64,000 bases of DNA from JAGWBF01 sp965116325. Its GTDB lineage: Bacteria > Chloroflexota > Dehalococcoidia > Lucifugimonadales > JAGWBF01. Under the pieces are notes generated by a model. It saw nothing but the letters and a program-made list of their open reading frames with translations, was not told the DNA's origin and did no database searches. The stretch lies in the NCBI GenBank assembly GCA_965116325.1, contig OZ220675.1, positions 744,001 to 808,000 of the forward strand, read 5' to 3'. A program made the position numbers and the translations under genes. Numbering within the stretch: the first letter of the stretch is position 1; each line of letters starts with the position of its first letter. This document shows positions 49,391-59,103 of this stretch, one piece after another.

Positions 49391-51246
49391 CCGGAGGTTT
49401 GTACCGGGTAATCATGCCCGTCGAACCCGGCGCCGTTAAGGCCATAGTTAACCGCGTAGAGGTGGGCGTAGGCTCCATCCTTGCCCAGCAGCTCATCGTG
49501 TTTGCCCACCTCTACGATGCGTCCGCGGTCCAGCACCACTATCTTGTCGGCATTTCGTATGGTCGAAAGGCGGTGGGCGATGATGATGGACGTCCGGCCC
49601 ACCAGTATCTCCTTAAGGGCCTTCTGGATGACCATCTCGGTGTGGGAATCGATGTTGGCCGTCGCTTCGTCCAGGATCAGGATACGTGGGTTGGCCACTA
49701 TGGCCCTGGCGAAGCTGATGAGCTGGCGCTGCCCCACGCTCAGGTTGGAGCCTCGCTCGGCCAGCTCAGTGTCGTATCCCTGCTCCAGGGCCGATATAAA
49801 GTCGTGGGCACCCACCGCCCGGGCGGCGGCTTCCACCTGCTCATCGGTCACTTCTTCGTGGTTGTAGCGGATGTTCTCCTTCACGGTGCCCGAGAGCAGG
49901 TAGGGCTCTTGAAGCACCATCCCCATCTTGCCGACGATAGACCGGCGGGTGTAATCGCGCAGGTCGTGCCCGTCGACCTTTATGCTCCCGCCCGTAACGT
50001 CGGCAAACCGGGTCAGCAGGGTGACGAAAGTGCTCTTCCCCGCCCCCGTAGGACCCACCAGGGCTACCGACTCGCCGGGAAGGATGTGCAGGTCCACGTC
50101 CTTCAGTACATCCACACCCGGAACGTACTGGAAGCTGACCTTGTCGTACCTGACCTCGCCCCGGATGTCGGCGACTTCGACGGCTCCCTTGGCATCCACC
50201 ACGTCAGGCTTGAGGTCCAGGACTTCGAATATCCTGGCCCCGGCGGCCATGGCCCGCTGGAGCTGACTGTACTGCATGGTCAGCTGACGGATGGGTTCGA
50301 AGAAGCGCTGGATGTACATGGTGAAGGCTAGAAGCACTCCCCACTCTATGTTTCCACCCAGCACCAGGTAGCCGCCCATTACGATGACCGAGCTGATGGC
50401 GAAGCCTGTCAGGGCTTCGACCATGGGGTTGAGGGCGCCCGAGAAACGGCTTGCCTGCAGGTTGGCGTTCAGGTGCTCCCGATTCAGCTCCTCGAAGTGG
50501 GCCAGGTTCTGCTCCTGGCGGTTCATGCTTTCGACGACGCGGATGCCGGTGATGTTCTGGTTGAATTCGCCGTTCACTATGGCGATGCTCTGCCGTATGC
50601 GCACGAATGAGCGTTTGGCGTACCTTTGCCAATAGGCCAACAGCAGGAAGAGCACCGGAACCACGCTCAGGCAAAGCAGGCCCAAGCGAACGTCGGTGAC
50701 GCCCAGCAGCGGGAGGACAATCAGCATGAGAATGATGACTCCGACCAAGGTGAGTATCTCAGCTAGGCTTTGAACGAGCAGGTCCATGGTTTCCTGGATC
50801 TGCATGACGTCGCTGGTGCTGCGGGAGATGAGCCTCCCCACAGGCGTCTGATGGTGGAAGGCGGGAGACAAGGTCTGGATGTGGTCGAACATCTGGGTCC
50901 GCAGGTCGTAAAGCACCTTCTGGCCAACCCTGGGAATGAAGATAAAGTGGGTGTAGTTGGCGGCGAAGTGGATCAATGCAACGCCGAGGAATATCACCGC
51001 CATGATGTCGAGGCCGGCCCTGTCTCCTTCAATGATGAATTCGTTGATGGTGAACATGAGCAGCAGAGGTATGGACACGTTTGCTGCCGCATATATCAGC
51101 ACGGAAGCAACGCTAATCAACGCCTCTCGTTTGTAGGGCCTAACGTAGCCTGCCATGCGGACCACAACCCTGTGGTCGTAGGCCGACCCGAATCTCCTCT
51201 CATCGTTGAGGGTATCGAGGGTGGGGGCGCCCATGTTAGGCATCAT
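49384..51246 (-). CDS. ABC exporter half-transporter, canonical-site subunit
   Basis: The 620-residue protein has an N-terminal six-helix membrane domain to about residue 335 and an ATPase with Walker A GPTGAGKSTFVTL, signature LSVGQRQLISFARAI, Walker B ILILDEATANID and H-loop IIAHRLST. It ends with a short Gly-rich tail. The catalytic Glu is present. It lies 19 bp downstream of a related gene, so the two form a heterodimeric exporter. The cargo (lipid, drug, peptide) is unknown. Confidence 0.92.
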   Translation of the reverse strand: MMPNMGAPTLDTLNDERRFGSAYDHRVVVRMAGYVRPYKREALISVASVLIYAAANVSIPLLLMFTINEFIIEGDRAGLDIMAVIFLGVALIHFAANYTHFIFIPRVGQKVLYDLRTQMFDHIQTLSPAFHHQTPVGRLISRSTSDVMQIQETMDLLVQSLAEILTLVGVIILMLIVLPLLGVTDVRLGLLCLSVVPVLFLLLAYWQRYAKRSFVRIRQSIAIVNGEFNQNITGIRVVESMNRQEQNLAHFEELNREHLNANLQASRFSGALNPMVEALTGFAISSVIVMGGYLVLGGNIEWGVLLAFTMYIQRFFEPIRQLTMQYSQLQRAMAAGARIFEVLDLKPDVVDAKGAVEVADIRGEVRYDKVSFQYVPGVDVLKDVDLHILPGESVALVGPTGAGKSTFVTLLTRFADVTGGSIKVDGHDLRDYTRRSIVGKMGMVLQEPYLLSGTVKENIRYNHEEVTDEQVEAAARAVGAHDFISALEQGYDTELAERGSNLSVGQRQLISFARAIVANPRILILDEATANIDSHTEMVIQKALKEILVGRTSIIIAHRLSTIRNADKIVVLDRGRIVEVGKHDELLGKDGAYAHLYAVNYGLNGAGFDGHDYPVQTSGC

Positions 51247-51265
51247 ATCGGCAGACTCGCCTCGA

Positions 51266-53089
51266 TCATCCGGTCACCGCTCCCAAGTCGGCTTGCCGCG
51301 GAGCATCCAGGAGAAACTCCTCCTGGGGGCGCAGCTGCAGCTCGTATATCTCCTTGTACATACCGCCGCCGCCCATCAGCTCGTCGTGGCTGCCCATTTC
51401 CGCGACCTTCCCGTCCTGAAGAACAAGAATCAGGTCCGCCATGCGAACGGTGCTCAGCCGATGGGCTATGACAAAGGTGGTCCGTCCTGCCATCACATCT
51501 ACCATAGCCTTGTGAATCTTCATCTCGGTTTCCACATCGACGCTGGACGTAGAATCATCCAGGATCAGGATGGGCGGATCCAAGAGGATGGTGCGGGCGA
51601 TGGAAAGTCGCTGCCTCTGCCCGCCCGACAGGGTAACCCCCCTCTCCCCCACCCAGGTCTCGTAGCCATCGGGCAGCTCCATTATGTGGTCGTGGAGCTG
51701 GGCGACCTTTGCCACCTGCACGACCTGTTCGAAGGATGCTTCGGTGTTGCCGTAAGCGATGTTGTCCCGGATGGTGGCGGTAAACAGGTGAACATCCTGC
51801 TGGACGATTCCCACGTTGCGCCGTAGGGATGCGAGGGTGAAGTCCCGTACATCCACCCCACCCACCGAGACGGCGCCAGAGGTAGCATCGTAGAAGCGGG
51901 GTATCAAGCTGACGATGGTGCTCTTACCGCTGCCGGGGGAACCGAGGAGCGCAACAACGGAGTTTGGCTCAACCTTCAGGTCCAGATGGCGCAGCGCGGG
52001 GGCGCCATGGTCGTATGAGAAGGAGACGTTGTCGAACACTACCTCGCCGGAAACCCGTTCCACCTCAATGGCATCGGGCTTTTCGGACACCGGGGATATC
52101 GCATCCAGCACATCGAAGAGCCTGCGCCCCGAGGCCAATGCCCTGGAATACACGTTGATTACGAAAGGCGTCATCCTGATGGGAAAGGTCAGGAGGTTCA
52201 GGTACAGGACGAACTGGGTGAACTCGGCGGCATCCATGGTCCCGTCGATGACCTGTCGCCCGCCGAACCACAACACCAGCCCAAGGGCGATAGTGAAGCC
52301 GATGGACATCTTGGCGCTTTCGGTGCCCTGGAGCTGCTCCGACTGCAGGAATTCGTGCTGCACTTCCCTGGCCTTGGCCGCATATTTCTTCTTCTCGTGC
52401 TCCTCGGCAGCAAAGGCCTTCACTACGTGGATGCCCGTCAGGTTCTCCTGCAGGATGGTCACCATCTGCCCCGTAACTTCCTGGACCCGCGCCCACATAC
52501 GGCGCATACGGCGCATCACAATAGAGGATCTGACCACCAGAAGAGGCGTCAGCGAGAGGCTGATAAGGGCCAGCTGCCAGTCCATTATCAGCAGGATGCA
52601 CACGATAGCGATGAGCCGAATGACGACTTCCGGGGCTCTGAGCATCCCCATCATCACAAAGCGTCGCACCGTATCGATGTCGGAGGTCGCTTTGGACATC
52701 AGGTTGCCGGTGTGCTCCTTGTCGTGAAAGGCAAAGCTTACATTCTGGAGCTTGTCATAAAAGCGATTTCGCACATCGTAGCAGACCATCTGGGCCAGGG
52801 AGTCGGAGGTGTAGGTGCGGCAGAAATCGAAGAGTCCCCTGGAGATGCTGACCAAGCCAAGGAGCACAGCAATCCAGAAAAGGCCATCGGGGAAGGAGAA
52901 CAGGACCTCGTTGCGGTCAACCGACGCGATAGCCCCGGCCCCATGTTCGTCCACGATTGCTACGGCGACGCCGACGAGGCGGACGACCAGCATCGCAAGG
53001 GCGGTCGCGCCAAGCAGGCTCACATAAGCAAGGATGAGGCGTCCTTTGTGACGCCACACCATGCCCATGATTCTAAGGATTACAAGCAT
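51266..53089 (-). CDS. ABC exporter half-transporter, degenerate-site subunit
   Basis: The 607-residue protein has six membrane helices and an ATPase with Walker A GSPGSGKSTIVSLIPRF, signature LSGGQRQRLSIARTI and Walker B ILILDDSTSSVD. The residue after Walker B is Asp instead of the catalytic Glu, as in the degenerate site of heterodimeric exporters such as TM287/288. The H-loop is VIAHRLSTV. It precedes the canonical-site subunit. Confidence 0.92.
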   Translation of the reverse strand: MLVILRIMGMVWRHKGRLILAYVSLLGATALAMLVVRLVGVAVAIVDEHGAGAIASVDRNEVLFSFPDGLFWIAVLLGLVSISRGLFDFCRTYTSDSLAQMVCYDVRNRFYDKLQNVSFAFHDKEHTGNLMSKATSDIDTVRRFVMMGMLRAPEVVIRLIAIVCILLIMDWQLALISLSLTPLLVVRSSIVMRRMRRMWARVQEVTGQMVTILQENLTGIHVVKAFAAEEHEKKKYAAKAREVQHEFLQSEQLQGTESAKMSIGFTIALGLVLWFGGRQVIDGTMDAAEFTQFVLYLNLLTFPIRMTPFVINVYSRALASGRRLFDVLDAISPVSEKPDAIEVERVSGEVVFDNVSFSYDHGAPALRHLDLKVEPNSVVALLGSPGSGKSTIVSLIPRFYDATSGAVSVGGVDVRDFTLASLRRNVGIVQQDVHLFTATIRDNIAYGNTEASFEQVVQVAKVAQLHDHIMELPDGYETWVGERGVTLSGGQRQRLSIARTILLDPPILILDDSTSSVDVETEMKIHKAMVDVMAGRTTFVIAHRLSTVRMADLILVLQDGKVAEMGSHDELMGGGGMYKEIYELQLRPQEEFLLDAPRQADLGAVTG

Positions 53090-53270
53090 CTAAACGAGTA
53101 CACACATCCCAGGGAAAGACTGCCAGGGTTTCGGCCCATATCGGCAAGCCTTCGGCCTCCCGTCGTGGGCCAGTATCAGTCCAGTATCAATATCAATATG
53201 ATATATCAATCGACAGAATTAAGCCAATCGGAAAGCCTCCTGATTCGGCAATGCATCATCAGGCCTTCAA

Positions 53271-53299
53271 TTGACCCTGCCGCAGTTGTGGCTTAGTAT
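53271..53299 (+). promoter_or_regulatory. Predicted promoter of the second aldehyde dehydrogenase
   Basis: TTGACC (53271-53276), a 17-nt spacer and TAGTAT (53294-53299) on the plus strand, 34 nt before the ATG. The rest of 53090-53270 is an AT-rich divergent gap with short CAGTATCA direct repeats and no gene. Confidence 0.55.
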
Positions 53300-53333
53300 G
53301 AATTCCCAACCATAAAGGGAGGTCCCTGGCCAT

Positions 53334-54743
53334 ATGAAGATGTACATAGCAGGACAGTGGGTGGATAAAGCTGCCAAAATGCCTGTTCTCAACCCCTACG
53401 ACTCGGTCGAAATAGACACGGTGCCAAGGGGAGATGCGGGCGATGTGGATGCAGCCATCGCCAGCGCCGCGGTGGGCGCGGACATCATGGCAAGGATGCC
53501 AGCCTATGACCGCTACCTTATCATCAAGAAGACCGCCGACCTGATCGCCGAGCGAGCCGAGGACCACGCCCGAATACTGAGCATGGAAGAAGGGAAGACC
53601 CTCACCGAAGCCAGGGGCGAGATCGGCAGGGCTGTGCAGACCCTCACCATGTCGGCCGAGGAAGGAAAGCGCATCCACGGCGAGACTATTCCCCTGGACG
53701 CTGCGCCGGGCACCGGCCGGGCCTTCGGCTTCACCATACGCGTGCCCTGCGGTGTCGTAGCAGCCATATGCCCCTTCAACTTCCCCCTGAACCTGGTGTG
53801 CCATAAGGTCGGCCCCGCACTGGCTGCGGGGAACGCTGTCATCATAAAGCCGGCGTCGGACACGCCTCTGTCGGCGCTGAAGCTGACCGAGGTGCTGCTG
53901 GAGGCCGGCCTGCCGCCCGAAGCGGTGCAGTGCGTCACGGGGCCCGGAGGCGAGATAGGCGATGCCCTGAGCACCGACCGCCGAGTCCGGAAGATCTCCT
54001 TCACCGGCAGCAGGGACGTGGGCGAGCGAATCTGCCAGAAAGCCGGTATCAAGAAGGTGACCATGGAGCTGGGCTCCAACAGTCCCATGGTCATCATGCC
54101 CGACGCCGACCTGGACAAGGTGGCGCAGGCTACCATTGCCAGTGGCTATTCCAACGCCGGGCAGGTGTGCATCTCCACCCAGCGGGTGCTGGTCGATGCC
54201 AGGGTGTACGGTGAGTACCTGGATGTCCTGAAGCCCCAGGTGGAACGGATGAACGTGGGGAACCCCCAAGCCCAGGGGACGCAGATGGGGCCCATGATAC
54301 GGGAGTCGGACGCCATACGCGTGGGTGACTGGATAAAGGAGGCGGTGGACTCGGGCGCCCGAGTTGTGGCCGGCGGTGACAGGGAAGGCACCCTGCATGC
54401 TCCTACGGTCGTGGCCGACGTAACGCCTGCTATGCGCATTTCCCACGATGAGCTGTTCGGGCCGGCGGTGGCTGTCAGCCACTTCCAGGACATCGATGAA
54501 GCCATCACCATGGCCAACGACACCATATACGGCTTGTCAGCAGGGCTGTTCACCCAGAACCTTGAGTGGGCAATGCGGTTTGCCCGGGAGGTCCACTCGG
54601 GCAACCTGATGATCAACTCCAGCCCCCAGTTCAGGGCCGACCTGATGCCCTACGGCGGGCTCAAGGACAGCGGCATGGGCAAAGAAGGCCCCTACTATGC
54701 CGTACAGGAGATGACCGAGCTCAAGATGGTCGCCTTCCACTGA
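53334..54743 (+). CDS. Aldehyde dehydrogenase, lactaldehyde/glyceraldehyde-3-phosphate type
   Basis: The 469-residue ALDH has MYIAGQWVDKAAKMPVLNPY, cofactor-site CPFNFPLNLVCHKVGPAL and IKPASDTPLSAL, SFTGSRDVG, catalytic Glu in MELGSNSPM, catalytic Cys in AGQVCISTQR and DELFGPAVAVSH. The relatively short, phosphate-site-like sequence groups with lactaldehyde or non-phosphorylating glyceraldehyde-3-phosphate types; the substrate is not proven. AAAGGGAGG lies about 15 nt before ATG 53334. Confidence 0.9.
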   Translation: MKMYIAGQWVDKAAKMPVLNPYDSVEIDTVPRGDAGDVDAAIASAAVGADIMARMPAYDRYLIIKKTADLIAERAEDHARILSMEEGKTLTEARGEIGRAVQTLTMSAEEGKRIHGETIPLDAAPGTGRAFGFTIRVPCGVVAAICPFNFPLNLVCHKVGPALAAGNAVIIKPASDTPLSALKLTEVLLEAGLPPEAVQCVTGPGGEIGDALSTDRRVRKISFTGSRDVGERICQKAGIKKVTMELGSNSPMVIMPDADLDKVAQATIASGYSNAGQVCISTQRVLVDARVYGEYLDVLKPQVERMNVGNPQAQGTQMGPMIRESDAIRVGDWIKEAVDSGARVVAGGDREGTLHAPTVVADVTPAMRISHDELFGPAVAVSHFQDIDEAITMANDTIYGLSAGLFTQNLEWAMRFAREVHSGNLMINSSPQFRADLMPYGGLKDSGMGKEGPYYAVQEMTELKMVAFH

Positions 54744-54762
54744 TTCCCCGGTACTTTGGGGG

Positions 54763-55536
54763 TCAGATCAGGGCGCGTCGAGCGTACTTGCCCTTCCTCA
54801 GATGAAAGGGGGCCAACTCCGACAGGAGAAAGGCCCCCCACTTCAGGACCTGGGTGCGGCCCAGCTTGCTTTCTCCCTCGGTGCGCCCGCTAAAGATGAT
54901 GGGCACCTCCACCACCTTCAGGCGCTGGCTGATGGCCAGGAGCATGGACTCGACCTGGAACTCGTAGTGGTTGGCCGTGGACCGCTCTACCACCAGCCTG
55001 GCAGCAGTCGCGCTATAGACCCGGTAGTTGGTGGTGGACTCGCGGGGTGTGCCAAGAAGATAGCGAGTCATCAGGTTCGCCAGCCTGCTCTGCACCCTCC
55101 GACGCCACTCCCAGTCCTTCACCCCACCTCCGGGTACGTACCTGCTGCCCGTCACGAGATCGGCCTCCTGGGAGGTGGCAGCGTGAAGGAGCTCCGGGAG
55201 CTCAGCAGGGTCATGAGACCCGTCCACATCCATGGTAACGATGTACCTGCAGCCTTCTTCCAGGCAGGCCTGCAGGCCGTCACGGATCGCCGAGCCCAAC
55301 CCCCGTACTCCATGACGGGACAACAAGGATATGCCAGCATATCGGGATGCCAACTCCCGTGTTACGTCGCCGGTGCCGTCGGGGCTGTCGTCATCCACAA
55401 CCACAGTCCAGGGGTCGCCGGGCAATGATAAGGCCTGGAGCTTGTCCACCAGCCCGGGCAGGTTCTCGGCTTCGTTATAGGTCGGCAGAACCAGCCCTAT
55501 CTCAGGCAAGATAGTCTCTCTCCAATGCACATCCAC
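54763..55536 (-). CDS. Polyprenol monophosphomannose synthase-like glycosyltransferase, family 2
   Basis: The 257-residue protein has the DPM1 pattern: LVLPTYNEAENLPGLVDKL, WTVVVDDDSPDGTGDV, MDVDGSHDPAELPELLHA with the metal-binding DxD and YVPGGGVKDWEWRRR, then LGTPRESTTNYRVY. It would make mannosyl- or other glycosyl-phosphopolyprenol from a nucleotide sugar at the inner face of the membrane. There is no membrane extension. TTG 55509, with GGAGAG upstream, is an equally good start. Confidence 0.9.
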   Translation of the reverse strand: MDVHWRETILPEIGLVLPTYNEAENLPGLVDKLQALSLPGDPWTVVVDDDSPDGTGDVTRELASRYAGISLLSRHGVRGLGSAIRDGLQACLEEGCRYIVTMDVDGSHDPAELPELLHAATSQEADLVTGSRYVPGGGVKDWEWRRRVQSRLANLMTRYLLGTPRESTTNYRVYSATAARLVVERSTANHYEFQVESMLLAISQRLKVVEVPIIFSGRTEGESKLGRTQVLKWGAFLLSELAPFHLRKGKYARRALI

Positions 55537-55554
55537 TGGACGAAAGGAGCGCCA

Positions 55555-56571
55555 TTACGTGCTCCCCTCGGTGCGGGCCCAGACCAGGGCGGCGGCCCCC
55601 AGGAGCCCGATATCATCGCCCAGGGACGTCACAACTATCCTGTACCCCAGCTTGCGAATGTGAGCCATAGCGTTCTCGTCGAGGTATTTCTTCACCATGG
55701 GACGCAGGTAGTCCCAGTTCTGGGACACGCCTCCACCCATGACTATCGTGTCCGGGTTGAACAGGTGCAGGACGTTCACCAGCCCCACTCCCATAGCCCG
55801 GCCGACCCTGTCCAGAATCTCCTTGGAAGCCTCGTGGCCGCTCCTGGCAGCCTGGAAAACATGTTCTGAAGTCAGCTTCTCCAAGTCTCCGCCGACCATG
55901 GCAGACAGGGCCGAATCGTTCCCCGCCCGGGCCAAGCTGCGAGCCGCTTCGGCGATGGCTGTGCCCGAGGCATAGCTCTCCAGGCACCCCCGGTGTCCGC
56001 ACTTGCACAGAGGCCCCGAGGCATCGATGCACATGTGACCGATCTCCCCTGCCATCCCGTGGGCGCCCTCCACCAGCCTTCCGTCGTTAACGATGCCGCC
56101 GCCTATGCCCGTGCTCTGAGTTATGTAAACGAGGGTCTTCGACCCCTTGCCCGCGCCGTAGGTGTACTCCCCCAGGGCGGCCAGGGTTGCATCGTTGCCC
56201 GTAAGCACCGGCCACGGCCCCTTGTCCAGCCAGATCTTTTTGAAGGACACTCCGTCCAGGTTCATGAGGTTGGGCGGGGCGTACATGATGCCGGTGTCCG
56301 GATCGACGGGACTTGCCACCGCTAGGGCGATGCCTGCGACCTTGCCCCCATCACCAGTGGACAGGGCTTCGGAGATCAGGCCATTGACCCGGCCAACGAT
56401 CACATCCCCGGGGTCTTGGGAGCCCGTGGGGACGCGCCCTCTCCAGGCGATGCGTCCATCGCGGGTGATCAGGGCCGCCCGCACCCAGGTGCCACCCAGG
56501 TCGATGGCAAGGGCCAAGGCCCCCCCATCGGCGCCCTGCTCGCGGTCCAGTTGCTCTACCATGTCGCCCAT
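55555..56571 (-). CDS. ROK-family sugar kinase
   Basis: The 338-residue protein has LALAIDLGGTWVRAALI at the start, LTGNDATLAALGEY, GIGGGIVNDGRLVEGAHGMAGEIGHM and the ROK zinc motif CKCGHRGCLESYASG, followed by a GGGVSQ phosphate-loop. It phosphorylates glucose or another hexose. It lies downstream of a TlpA-like gene and upstream of the glycosyltransferase, all on the minus strand. Confidence 0.93.
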   Translation of the reverse strand: MGDMVEQLDREQGADGGALALAIDLGGTWVRAALITRDGRIAWRGRVPTGSQDPGDVIVGRVNGLISEALSTGDGGKVAGIALAVASPVDPDTGIMYAPPNLMNLDGVSFKKIWLDKGPWPVLTGNDATLAALGEYTYGAGKGSKTLVYITQSTGIGGGIVNDGRLVEGAHGMAGEIGHMCIDASGPLCKCGHRGCLESYASGTAIAEAARSLARAGNDSALSAMVGGDLEKLTSEHVFQAARSGHEASKEILDRVGRAMGVGLVNVLHLFNPDTIVMGGGVSQNWDYLRPMVKKYLDENAMAHIRKLGYRIVVTSLGDDIGLLGAAALVWARTEGST

Positions 56572-56584
56572 GACCGGGGGGCCA

Positions 56585-57187
56585 TCAACCCTCCAGGATG
56601 CTGTCTAGTGCCTCTCGCAGATCATCGGGATCTGTGGGCCCCGAAAAGACCCGCACCAGGTTGCCTGCCCTGTCGATGAAGAACTTCTCGGGGATCTTAA
56701 CCACCCCGTAGTCTATAGCAATGCTCCCTCTATCATCCAGGACGTTAGGGTAGGGAACGCCCAGCTCCTCCACGAAATCCCTGACGTTTCCCTCCGTGTC
56801 CCAGAGGGCCAGCCCCACGAACTCGACATCTTGATCCCGGTACTCGGCGTACACCTCCGCCAAGCCCGGGGCTTCATTCCGGCAGGGCGGGCACCAGGAC
56901 GACCAGAAGTCCAGGACCACCACCCTGCCCTGCAGTGAGGCCAGGCTGAGGGTCTCGCCGTCCAGTGCCACAGCTTCGAACAACGGGGCCGGCTCCGGTT
57001 CCAGCCAGGCATCTCCAAAGGAGGTGTTGATGCCAGGGCGTCCAATCCTGTTTTCGGACCAACCCACACCCCAGGCCAGCATTCCGAAGAAGACGGCCAG
57101 CGGGACCAAGGCGACCACTATGATCAGTGTACGCTTGTGGTTCCCCCTTCTGGCCTCTTCGGGAGCTGTGGGATTGTCGTCCCTCAA
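56585..57187 (-). CDS. TlpA/ResA-like membrane-anchored thiol-disulfide oxidoreductase
   Basis: The 200-residue protein has one N-terminal transmembrane anchor (about residues 20-42) and a thioredoxin domain with DFWSSWCPPCRNE, redox Cys99 and Cys102, and the VPYPNVLDD and YGVVKIPEKFFIDRAG segments. It would reduce apocytochrome or related thiols outside the membrane for haem attachment. It overlaps the next upstream gene by 4 bp (ATGA), tying it to the ccm block. Confidence 0.9.
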   Translation of the reverse strand: MRDDNPTAPEEARRGNHKRTLIIVVALVPLAVFFGMLAWGVGWSENRIGRPGINTSFGDAWLEPEPAPLFEAVALDGETLSLASLQGRVVVLDFWSSWCPPCRNEAPGLAEVYAEYRDQDVEFVGLALWDTEGNVRDFVEELGVPYPNVLDDRGSIAIDYGVVKIPEKFFIDRAGNLVRVFSGPTDPDDLREALDSILEG

Positions 57188-58473
57188 GCTTCTCCTCCCT
57201 GCAGCCTGGATGCATCCTCCCTGTCCAGGGCAAGCCTGAGCAAGCGGCCCTTGGCCTCCTCCCGGGCGGCCCTGTATTCGCCCTCGGCAATCCCGCCCTT
57301 GGCGTACAGGTCGTCCAGTTCGGCGACCCTCCTAACAAGCTGGTCTTCGTCCATACCTTCGACCTCTTCCACGTATCCCCGGGGGTCCGGATGTCCTCCT
57401 TCACCTAACGCCGGTACCCTGGCGCGCTTGTAGGATGCTATCAGCCCGATGGACAGAAGCGATAGCAGCACCACGACCACGGTGATGGGGATCCATATCT
57501 TCAGCAGCCCACCCTCGGTAAGGGTCTCCCCAGCCTTGCTGAAAAACGAGATGGTGGGCAGGCCCGACATTCGTAGGGATACCCTGCCTCCTGGCACCAC
57601 ATCATTCATCTCCCAGGAAGTGTAAGTGATCCCTCCTATATCCACCGTCTCGACCATAGTCCCATCATCGAGGGAGGCATAGGCGAAGAAGCCCAAGCCT
57701 TCGGGCAGCAGCACCGAGAACCTGTCGGCCCCCATATGGAAGGTCTTCTCAAGGGTCGCCGAGCCGTCGGCATAGGGCATCTGGTAGGTGTAAGTTACCT
57801 GGTGGATTCCCGGGGTAACGGGGGCTGTCAGTGCAAAGCCGGTGCCTATGTTTATGATCTCTCCTCCGGGCAGATCCGACCCAACGTCCAGCTCCGTCGC
57901 ATCCTCGGGCAGGGAGAAGCGCATGAAGTTGAAGTTGACCGGCTGGTCCAGGTCGGGCACAAAAGTGCGGTCTCCGTCGTTGACCACACCGACAGCCTCC
58001 AGGACGAAGAGGCTCTCCTCACCAGGGCCTTCATTAATGAGCACGGCGTGGGCGTCGATGGTTAGAACGTCGATGTCCTGTATCACCTCGTACACCACCA
58101 GCTCGACGGCCTGGGAGCCGATGGGCGATGGCACAGACGTGCTGTACAGGACATCCTGGAAGTTTACAGCCACAGCGTAGGTGCTGCCTTCTACGATCTC
58201 CACAGAGGCAAAGACGAAGAAACCATCTTCCTGGGTGGTGGTCGAAAGGACCTGAATCTGCCCCTCGTCGCCAAAGCGGTGAAGCAGCACCTCCAGCCCT
58301 GTTTCGACCTCGCTCCCCTCGGTCCCGTTTGTTACCACACCCTGCACATCCACCACCTCCTGGGCCCGGGCAGGCTGGGAAGAAAAGATGGATGACGCCA
58401 CAGCGAAAGCGCAAAGGACCATAGCTAGCAGGGAGAAGAAGATGAGGCGCCGTGTTTCAGGGAGCGTCCGCAT
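57184..58473 (-). CDS. Membrane-anchored carboxypeptidase-regulatory-like protein with CcmI/SHOCT-like tail
   Basis: The 429-residue protein has a signal peptide (RRLIFFSLLAMVLCAFAVAS then QPARAQE), a carboxypeptidase-regulatory-like beta domain (VDVQGVVTNGTEGSEVETGL), a long beta-rich region, one transmembrane helix near residue 340 (WIPITVVVVLLSLLSIGLIA) and a cytoplasmic tail DEDQLVRRVAELDDLYAKGG followed by EYRAAREEAKGRL, resembling a SHOCT/CcmI-type coil. The proposed start ATG 58473 matches the signal peptide; its ribosome site is weak. It sits between the TlpA-like gene and the CcmI-like gene, so a role in cytochrome maturation is inferred only. Confidence 0.7.
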   Translation of the reverse strand: MRTLPETRRLIFFSLLAMVLCAFAVASSIFSSQPARAQEVVDVQGVVTNGTEGSEVETGLEVLLHRFGDEGQIQVLSTTTQEDGFFVFASVEIVEGSTYAVAVNFQDVLYSTSVPSPIGSQAVELVVYEVIQDIDVLTIDAHAVLINEGPGEESLFVLEAVGVVNDGDRTFVPDLDQPVNFNFMRFSLPEDATELDVGSDLPGGEIINIGTGFALTAPVTPGIHQVTYTYQMPYADGSATLEKTFHMGADRFSVLLPEGLGFFAYASLDDGTMVETVDIGGITYTSWEMNDVVPGGRVSLRMSGLPTISFFSKAGETLTEGGLLKIWIPITVVVVLLSLLSIGLIASYKRARVPALGEGGHPDPRGYVEEVEGMDEDQLVRRVAELDDLYAKGGIAEGEYRAAREEAKGRLLRLALDREDASRLQGGEA

Positions 58474-58512
58474 CACAGCTTTCGGCTTTCCCGGACGGTC
58501 GGCAGCGGGGGA

Positions 58513-58589
58513 GTCCGTTCGCCCTGAGGGAAATCGAAGGGGAACGGACAGTGGTGTTGCGAGCCACTGCAGGTCCCCGCTTTCGCGGG
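58513..58589. repeat. Pair of dispersed repeats with hairpins
   Basis: 58513-58549 is a copy of the GCCCTGAGGGAAATCGAAGG element, framed by GTCCGTTC and GAACGGAC, which pair. 58576-58589 is CCCGC-TTTC-GCGGG. They fill the intergenic stretch 58474-58603, which has no gene. Confidence 0.65.
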
Positions 58590-58603
58590 AACGAGGAACT
58601 TGT

Positions 58604-59002
58604 TCAAAGGTCTCCGGACGGGGCCGAACGGGATTCTTCGTCGTTCTCTGACCCCAGAACAGTCGGCGAAGCCTCTCTGTCAGTCGAGACCCTGCTGGAT
58701 GAGATGCGCTCCTCCAGCTCCCTGTCCAGCAGAGAAAGCTCCTCATCCCTTATGGAGCGGGCGGCCTCCATGCGGATGAGCCGCAACTGGCGGCGGTACT
58801 CGGGCTCTTCCAAGGTCCCCAGCTGGAACTCCATCTGCAAAGCCCGAATCTCCTGGTACATCTCCTCCCGACGCCTTCGTTCCGCCACCTCCTTGGACTC
58901 GTGAATGCCCGGCGCACTTCCCTGGTCACTTCGGCGGAAGAAGGGGTAAGCTACCATCACAACGGCGAATATGGCCAGGAGGCTGACTATCAGAAAGGGC
59001 AT
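58604..59002 (-). CDS. CcmI-like small membrane protein
   Basis: The 132-residue protein has one N-terminal membrane helix (LIVSLLAIFAVVMVAYPFF) and a charged helical domain with EVAERRRREEMYQEIRALQM, TLEEPEYRRQLRLIRMEAAR and an acidic tail. The helix plus EEPEYRRQL pattern resembles the N-terminal part of CcmI (CycH), without TPR repeats. It lies 101 bp downstream of ccmF on the same strand. The gap 59003-59103 has no other gene. Confidence 0.75.
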   Translation of the reverse strand: MPFLIVSLLAIFAVVMVAYPFFRRSDQGSAPGIHESKEVAERRRREEMYQEIRALQMEFQLGTLEEPEYRRQLRLIRMEAARSIRDEELSLLDRELEERISSSRVSTDREASPTVLGSENDEESRSAPSGDL

Positions 59003-59103
59003 GGTCGGTCCCAGCCCTTAGGCCCCAAGCCCCATTTTCGCCGGGGCAATAGCTGCAGTATTTGCCAGACGCACAAGCACATCACCGAGAAGGGCCTCTC
59101 AGC

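Noticed and set aside
49328..49400. Glycine riboswitch before gcvT
   Set aside because: The leader is too short and lacks the conserved aptamer elements.
53150..53230. AT-rich gap as replication origin
   Set aside because: Too short, no DnaA boxes seen and no dnaA/dnaN genes nearby; more likely promoters.
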